Shown: piece by piece, positions 22,104-25,810 of the stretch
Numbering within the stretch: position 1 is the stretch's first letter
Layout: every line of letters starts with the position of its first letter
Assembly (NCBI GenBank): GCA_002353555.1
Contig: DEJO01000038.1
Coordinates: 233 to 26,042, forward strand
DNA: 25,810 bases
Source of the DNA: Prevotella sp. UBA2746
GTDB lineage: Bacteria > Bacteroidota > Bacteroidia > Bacteroidales > Bacteroidaceae
Reading direction: 5' to 3'
The notes under the pieces: generated by a model
Told to the model about the DNA's origin: nothing
Database searches by the model: none
What the model saw: only the letters and a program-made list of their open reading frames with translations
Translations under genes and position numbers: made by a program

Positions 22104-23273
22104 ATGTTGGACATAGTAGAAGGTATTGTTATGGAACAGAGAGTAATCATTTCTTCAATCGGCGAAATTGGTTCGTCTATCACACAGAGTTTTCAAAACG
22201 ACTTGGCAATGGCTCTCGTGGAGTGCGAACGTGACCACATCTTTGTACTCACCGACGAAAACACGCATGAGAAATGCTGGCCTATGTTGAGCAACTTCTT
22301 CGGACTGAAGAACGCCAAGCTCATCATCATACCTGCCGGAGACCAACATAAAGGCTTAGAGTCCGTATGCCACGTATGGGAAGAGCTGGACAAGGGTGGC
22401 GCCACTCGCCACTCATGCCTCATCAACCTCGGCGGAGGCATGGTGACAGACCTCGGCGGCTTTGCTGCCAGCACTTTCAAGCGCGGCATCAACTTCATCA
22501 ACATCCCGACAACGCTATTGGCAATGGTAGATGCAAGTGTCGGCGGAAAGACGGGTATCAACTTCGGAGGACTGAAAAACGAGATCGGAGTCTTCAACGA
22601 CTCTAAGTTTGTCATCCTCAACACGGAGTTCCTGCGCACTCTTGATGCTGAGAACTTAGCAAGCGGATATGCCGAGATGCTGAAACACGGGCTGATCTCT
22701 ACCGAAGAGATGTGGGCTGAGCTGGTGACTTTCAACCTGAAAGAAGGAGAGGAAGAGGAAAAGGGAGAAAGAGAGGAAGAGAGGCTTTCGTCTTCTACCC
22801 TCAAGCGCCTGCAACGCATGGTGGCTGACTCCGTGAAAGTGAAGGAGCGCATCGTGAAGGAAGACCCCACCGAACAAGGAATACGCAAGGCGCTGAACTT
22901 CGGACATACCTTCGGGCATGCCTTTGAGTCATGGAGCCTGGCAAGGGCAAAGAGCGCCCACCCCATACTACACGGATATGCCGTCGCCTTCGGTATCATC
23001 TGCGAGCTGTATCTCTCGGTTGCCAAGACTGGATTCCCCACTGACAAGATGCGGCAGACGGTGAACTACATCCGTGAGCACTACGGCTCACTTCCCATTA
23101 CCTGCGACGACTACGACGAGCTGATAGAACTGATGACCCACGACAAGAAGAACATAGACAACACCATCAACTTCACCCTCTTGGGAGGTATAGGAGACAT
23201 CAGAATCAACCAGACGGCAACCATCGAGGAAATCAAGGACGCCCTCGACTTCTTCCGTGACGGGTTGGGATAA
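22104..23273 (+). CDS. aroB: 3-dehydroquinate synthase
   Basis: The 389-residue enzyme converts DAHP to 3-dehydroquinate in the shikimate pathway using NAD+ and a divalent metal. Visible motifs are the NAD-binding LGGGMVTDLGGFAAS, TTLLAMVDASVGGKTGINFG, ASGYAEMLKHGL (metal-ligand Glu) and NFGHTFGHAFE (metal-ligand His), with a further metal-ligand His in LHGYAVAFG. A low-complexity Glu/Lys/Arg insert (about residues 213-228, KEGEEEEKGEREEER) lies before the SSTLKRLQRMVADSVKVKE helix, where relatives have a shorter sequence. The start is ATG 22104, behind a purine-rich AGAGAGGAGG; ATG 22131 (MEQRVIISS), where homology seems to begin, is an equally serious candidate. pelA follows after 33 bases. 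Confidence 0.93.
   Translation: MLDIVEGIVMEQRVIISSIGEIGSSITQSFQNDLAMALVECERDHIFVLTDENTHEKCWPMLSNFFGLKNAKLIIIPAGDQHKGLESVCHVWEELDKGGATRHSCLINLGGGMVTDLGGFAASTFKRGINFINIPTTLLAMVDASVGGKTGINFGGLKNEIGVFNDSKFVILNTEFLRTLDAENLASGYAEMLKHGLISTEEMWAELVTFNLKEGEEEEKGEREEERLSSSTLKRLQRMVADSVKVKERIVKEDPTEQGIRKALNFGHTFGHAFESWSLARAKSAHPILHGYAVAFGIICELYLSVAKTGFPTDKMRQTVNYIREHYGSLPITCDDYDELIELMTHDKKNIDNTINFTLLGGIGDIRINQTATIEEIKDALDFFRDGLG
22739..22784 (+). repeat. Purine-only in-frame insertion in aroB
   Basis: Forty-six consecutive purines encode a Glu/Lys/Arg-rich loop. The stretch contains the 15-mer AAGGGAGAAAGAGAG (22761-22775), also present in the CaCA antiporter loop and in the same reading frame (KGERE in both). 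Confidence 0.7.
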
Positions 23274-23306
23274 GCTGGCAAAACTATATAAACAGACAAC
23301 CTAAAC

Positions 23307-24449
23307 ATGAACCACATGAACCTAAAGACCACACTGATTGCACTTGTTGCCTTGACGACAACACTCTCGTCCGTTGCCCAACCCGTACGTCCGAGAAAAC
23401 ATCCGGTACGCTTCAAACAAATCAGCCGCAACATGCCTGCCGAATGGTATGGCTCTGCCGAAGGCATAGCAGCAGCCGACAGCGTACTGAAATACCAGTT
23501 CCCCAGCGGAGGATGGGGCAAGAACATGGACTGGCACAAGGCTCCGGAAGGCAAGAAAATCAAAGAGAAGCAACAGATATGGGAAGCTATCCACAGCAAG
23601 GACGGCGTGGGTGCCACCATCGACAACGGCGCCACGACGACAGAGATGCTGTTGCTGGCAAAGGTCTACGACGCCACGAAGAAGAGCAAGTACAAGAAAG
23701 CCTTCGTCAAAGGTCTCAACTACCTGCTGGAAGCACAATACGAGAATGGCGGCTGGCCGCAGTTCTATCCCTTCAAGCCTGCCAACAAGGAGGGGCATCC
23801 TTTCTACTCCAACCACATCACCTTCAACGACGACGCGATGTACCTGGTCATGAAAGCCCTGCGCGACATCTATGAAGACCAGGAGCCCTATGCCGCCCTG
23901 AAACTCTCGGACAAAGAGAAGGCACGGGCAAGGAGTGCCTACAAGAAAGGCATCGACTGCATCCTGAAATGCCAGATCAAGAAGAACGGCAAGCTGACGG
24001 TATGGTGCCAGCAACACGACGAGCACACCTTCGAGCCGGCGGGAGCGCGAAGCTATGAGCACCCGTCGTTCACCGCCTGCAACGAAACGCCGAACATCAT
24101 CAAGCTGCTCATGGACGAACCCAATCCTTCCGACGAGATCGTCAATGCCGTTACTGCCGCCATCGAGTGGCTGAAGGCGCATGCACTCAAGGATGTCGCC
24201 ATCGAGGAATACGAAAACAAGGACGGCAAATACGACCGACGGCTGGTCCACAAATTCGGTTCCGAGGTATGGGCACGCTACTATGACCTCGAAACGGAAG
24301 AGCCCTACGTCTGCGACCGCGACGGCATCAAGCAGCCTGGCATGGAATACATCAGCTATGAACGCAGAATAGGCTATGGCTGGTACGGCACCAACACCCA
24401 AAAGGTCATCAGCCGATACCCCAAATGGCTGAAGAAAGTGCGCCCATAG
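23307..24449 (+). CDS. pelA: Secreted pectate lyase, PL10-like
   Basis: The 380-residue protein has an N-terminal signal peptide (NLKTTLIALVALTTTLSSVAQ) and then one pectate-lyase domain. Family-like blocks are FPSGGWGKNMDW, ATIDNGATTTEMLLLAKVYD, LEAQYENGGWPQFYPF, SNHITFNDDAMYLVMKALRD, WCQQHDEHTFEP and RIGYGWYGTNTQKVI. These fit the alpha/alpha-toroid PL10 type that cleaves polygalacturonate by beta-elimination; acidic DD and basic Arg residues needed for Ca2+ and catalysis are present, but I have not mapped them exactly. The start is ATG 23307 or 23316. Secretion to periplasm or surface suggests use of plant pectin. No other pectin genes or SusC/D pair lie nearby. It is 33 bases after aroB, with no own promoter recognised. 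Confidence 0.88.
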   Translation: MNHMNLKTTLIALVALTTTLSSVAQPVRPRKHPVRFKQISRNMPAEWYGSAEGIAAADSVLKYQFPSGGWGKNMDWHKAPEGKKIKEKQQIWEAIHSKDGVGATIDNGATTTEMLLLAKVYDATKKSKYKKAFVKGLNYLLEAQYENGGWPQFYPFKPANKEGHPFYSNHITFNDDAMYLVMKALRDIYEDQEPYAALKLSDKEKARARSAYKKGIDCILKCQIKKNGKLTVWCQQHDEHTFEPAGARSYEHPSFTACNETPNIIKLLMDEPNPSDEIVNAVTAAIEWLKAHALKDVAIEEYENKDGKYDRRLVHKFGSEVWARYYDLETEEPYVCDRDGIKQPGMEYISYERRIGYGWYGTNTQKVISRYPKWLKKVRP

Positions 24450-24471
24450 CACAAATACCTCCACATTCTTG

Positions 24472-24501
24472 CTTGCTTAACCAAAAATTTTCTTACCTTT
24501 G
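24472..24501 (+). promoter_or_regulatory. Promoter of lysS
   Basis: CTTG at 24472-24475 (near-match -33) and TACCTTTG at 24494-24501 (exact TAnnTTTG) are 18 bases apart. Transcription would start near 24508, inside the palindrome described next, giving a leader of about 47 bases. Confidence 0.65.
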
Positions 24502-24522
24502 CAAACATATTGCAAAGGTAAG
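24492..24522. promoter_or_regulatory. Perfect palindrome overlapping the lysS -7 box
   Basis: CTTACCTTTGCA (24492-24503) and TGCAAAGGTAAG (24511-24522) are perfect 12-bp inverted arms around AACATAT. The left arm contains the plus-strand -7 box; the right arm is the same box on the minus strand. It could be an operator or a pair of opposed promoters. Confidence 0.7.
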
Positions 24523-24554
24523 ACACACGTAAATATATATTCGAATATACCAAT

Positions 24555-25810
24555 ATGAACATTTTAGAACTGAGCGAACAGGAGATTGTTCGCCGACAAG
24601 CTTTACAGGAACTGCGCAACATGGGCATCGAACCCTATCCTGCCGCAGAGTATCCCACGAACGCATTCAGTACGGACATACGCGAGAACTTCAACGACGA
24701 TGAGCCGCAACGTGAGGTATGTATCGCAGGAAGACTGATGAGCCGACGCGTCATGGGAAAAGCTTCTTTCGCTGAGATACAAGACTCCAAAGGCAGAATA
24801 CAAGTCTACGTCACCCGCGACGACATCTGCCCTGGCGAAGATAAGACCATGTATAATGCCGTCTTCAAGCGTCTGCTCGACATCGGCGACTTCGTAGGCG
24901 TCAAGGGCTTTGTCTTCCGCACGCAGACAGGCGAGATTTCCGTCCATGCACAAGAAATCAAGCTGCTCTCCAAGAGCCTCAAGCCCCTGCCTATCGTGAA
25001 GTATAAGGACGGTGTAGCCTACGACAAGTTCGACGATCCGGAGCTGCGCTACCGTCAGCGCTATGTTGACTTAGTTGTCAACGAGGGAGTGAAAGACACC
25101 TTCCTGCAACGTGCTACCGTCATCCGTACCATCCGGAAGGTCTTAGACGAGGCTGGATATACCGAGGTGGAGACCCCCACCCTTCAAGCCATTGCCGGAG
25201 GTGCCAGCGCACGCCCGTTCATGACGCACTTCAATGCACTGAACATCGAGATGTACATGCGCATCGCTACCGAACTCTATCTGAAGCGCCTCATCGTGGG
25301 TGGCTTCGAGGGCGTCTACGAAATCGGCAAGAACTTCCGCAACGAAGGAATGGACCGCAACCACAACCCGGAGTTCACCTGCATGGAGCTCTATGTACAG
25401 TATAAGGACTACAACTGGATGATGTCGTTCACCGAAAAGCTGCTCGAAACGGTATGTATCGCCGTCAACGGCAAGCCGGAGCGCGAAATCGACGGCAACA
25501 TCATCAGCTTCAAGGCGCCCTACCGCCGTCTGCCCATCCTCGATGCCATCAAGGAGAAGACTGGATTCGACTGCAACGGCAAGACGGAAGAGGAGATTCG
25601 TGCCTTCTGCAAGGAGAAAGGCATGGAGGTAGACGAGACCATGGGCAAAGGTAAACTTATCGACGAACTCTTCGGAGAGTTCTGTGAGGGTACGTTCATC
25701 CAGCCTACCTTCATCACCGACTACCCGGTAGAGATGTCACCGCTGACCAAGATGCACCGTTCCAAGCCCGGACTGACCGAGCGTTTCGAGCTGATGGTCA
25801 ACGGCAAGGA
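24555..25810 (+). CDS. lysS: Lysyl-tRNA synthetase (class II), 3' end outside the window
   Basis: The first 418 codons are present and the frame runs open to the window edge. The N-terminal OB-fold anticodon-binding domain covers about 55-150 (VCIAGRLMSRRVMGKASFAE, QDSKGRIQVYV). The class II catalytic domain follows, with PELRYRQRYVDLVVN, TVIRTIRKVLDEAGYTEVET (motif 1) and FRNEGMDRNHNPEFTCMELY (motif 2). Motif 3 would lie near or beyond the edge. The enzyme attaches lysine to tRNA-Lys. ATG 24555 fits the usual MNILELSEQEIVRRQ opening. It has its own promoter with an overlapping palindrome. Confidence 0.96.
   Translation, partial: MNILELSEQEIVRRQALQELRNMGIEPYPAAEYPTNAFSTDIRENFNDDEPQREVCIAGRLMSRRVMGKASFAEIQDSKGRIQVYVTRDDICPGEDKTMYNAVFKRLLDIGDFVGVKGFVFRTQTGEISVHAQEIKLLSKSLKPLPIVKYKDGVAYDKFDDPELRYRQRYVDLVVNEGVKDTFLQRATVIRTIRKVLDEAGYTEVETPTLQAIAGGASARPFMTHFNALNIEMYMRIATELYLKRLIVGGFEGVYEIGKNFRNEGMDRNHNPEFTCMELYVQYKDYNWMMSFTEKLLETVCIAVNGKPEREIDGNIISFKAPYRRLPILDAIKEKTGFDCNGKTEEEIRAFCKEKGMEVDETMGKGKLIDELFGEFCEGTFIQPTFITDYPVEMSPLTKMHRSKPGLTERFELMVNGK

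Noticed and set aside
23322..24464. A 380-codon minus-strand frame opposite pelA
   Set aside because: It mirrors the pectate lyase frame almost end to end, and the plus-strand product has a signal peptide and pectate-lyase motifs while this one has none.

Overview
The window reads as a chromosomal segment of a Bacteroidales bacterium, most likely in or near Prevotellaceae. The evidence is the gene content (a long-form NusB, a DUF5606 protein, a CarboxypepD_reg/TonB-type outer-membrane protein, a Bacteroidetes-type LptD, a PL10-type pectate lyase, a YbbR protein next to yajC and coaE) and repeated copies of the Bacteroidetes -7 promoter box TAnnTTTG, several with a TTTG-like -33 element about 20 nt upstream. 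Base composition is close to balanced in genes and A/T-rich in intergenic regions. I see no rRNA, tRNA, CRISPR array, transposase or phage gene.

Layout. 1-128: 3' end of pepT. 200-2497: a Kef/CPA2-type cation:proton antiporter. 2731-5706: a large outer-membrane beta-barrel protein with a glycine/arginine-rich tail. 5890-7502 (minus): rplY-pth-hslR, a translation-related operon. 7820-11300 (plus): nusB-yajC-ybbR-coaE-DUF5606, a tight housekeeping operon. 11447-13328: a DMT/EamA permease and a CaCA-family Ca2+/Na+ antiporter, almost touching. 13463-14338 (minus): a thioredoxin-fold lipoprotein, divergent from 14445-15346 (small exported protein, then queF). 15413-16231 (minus): an unrecognised lipoprotein. 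16658-21934 (plus): a carboxyltransferase of the pyruvate carboxylase B/oxaloacetate decarboxylase alpha type, an HD-domain hydrolase, and LptD. 22104-24449: aroB and a secreted pectate lyase. 24555-end: lysS, cut by the window edge.

Most genes are ordinary housekeeping genes. The unusual material lies in non-coding and low-complexity DNA. (1) Eight exact 22-bp tandem units at 16331-16506; seven carry a TACCA-N5-TGGTR dyad with a variable 5-nt centre, between two divergent genes. (2) A fully paired 21-bp stem-loop followed by a T-run lies inside codons 11-27 of ybbR, and a second, 16-bp stem-loop lies inside the HD gene. (3) A palindrome overlaps the lysS promoter. (4) Purine-rich in-frame insertions in the CaCA antiporter and in AroB share the same 15-mer in the same reading frame. 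(5) A GAAGAAT foldback repeat and a CTCCCAACC-type hairpin sit at the two convergent gene ends. (6) The carboxyltransferase has a biotinyl-like C-terminal domain without the biotin-accepting lysine. No single new multi-gene system is evident; the 22-bp array and the ybbR hairpin are the strongest candidates for undescribed regulatory or repeat biology.
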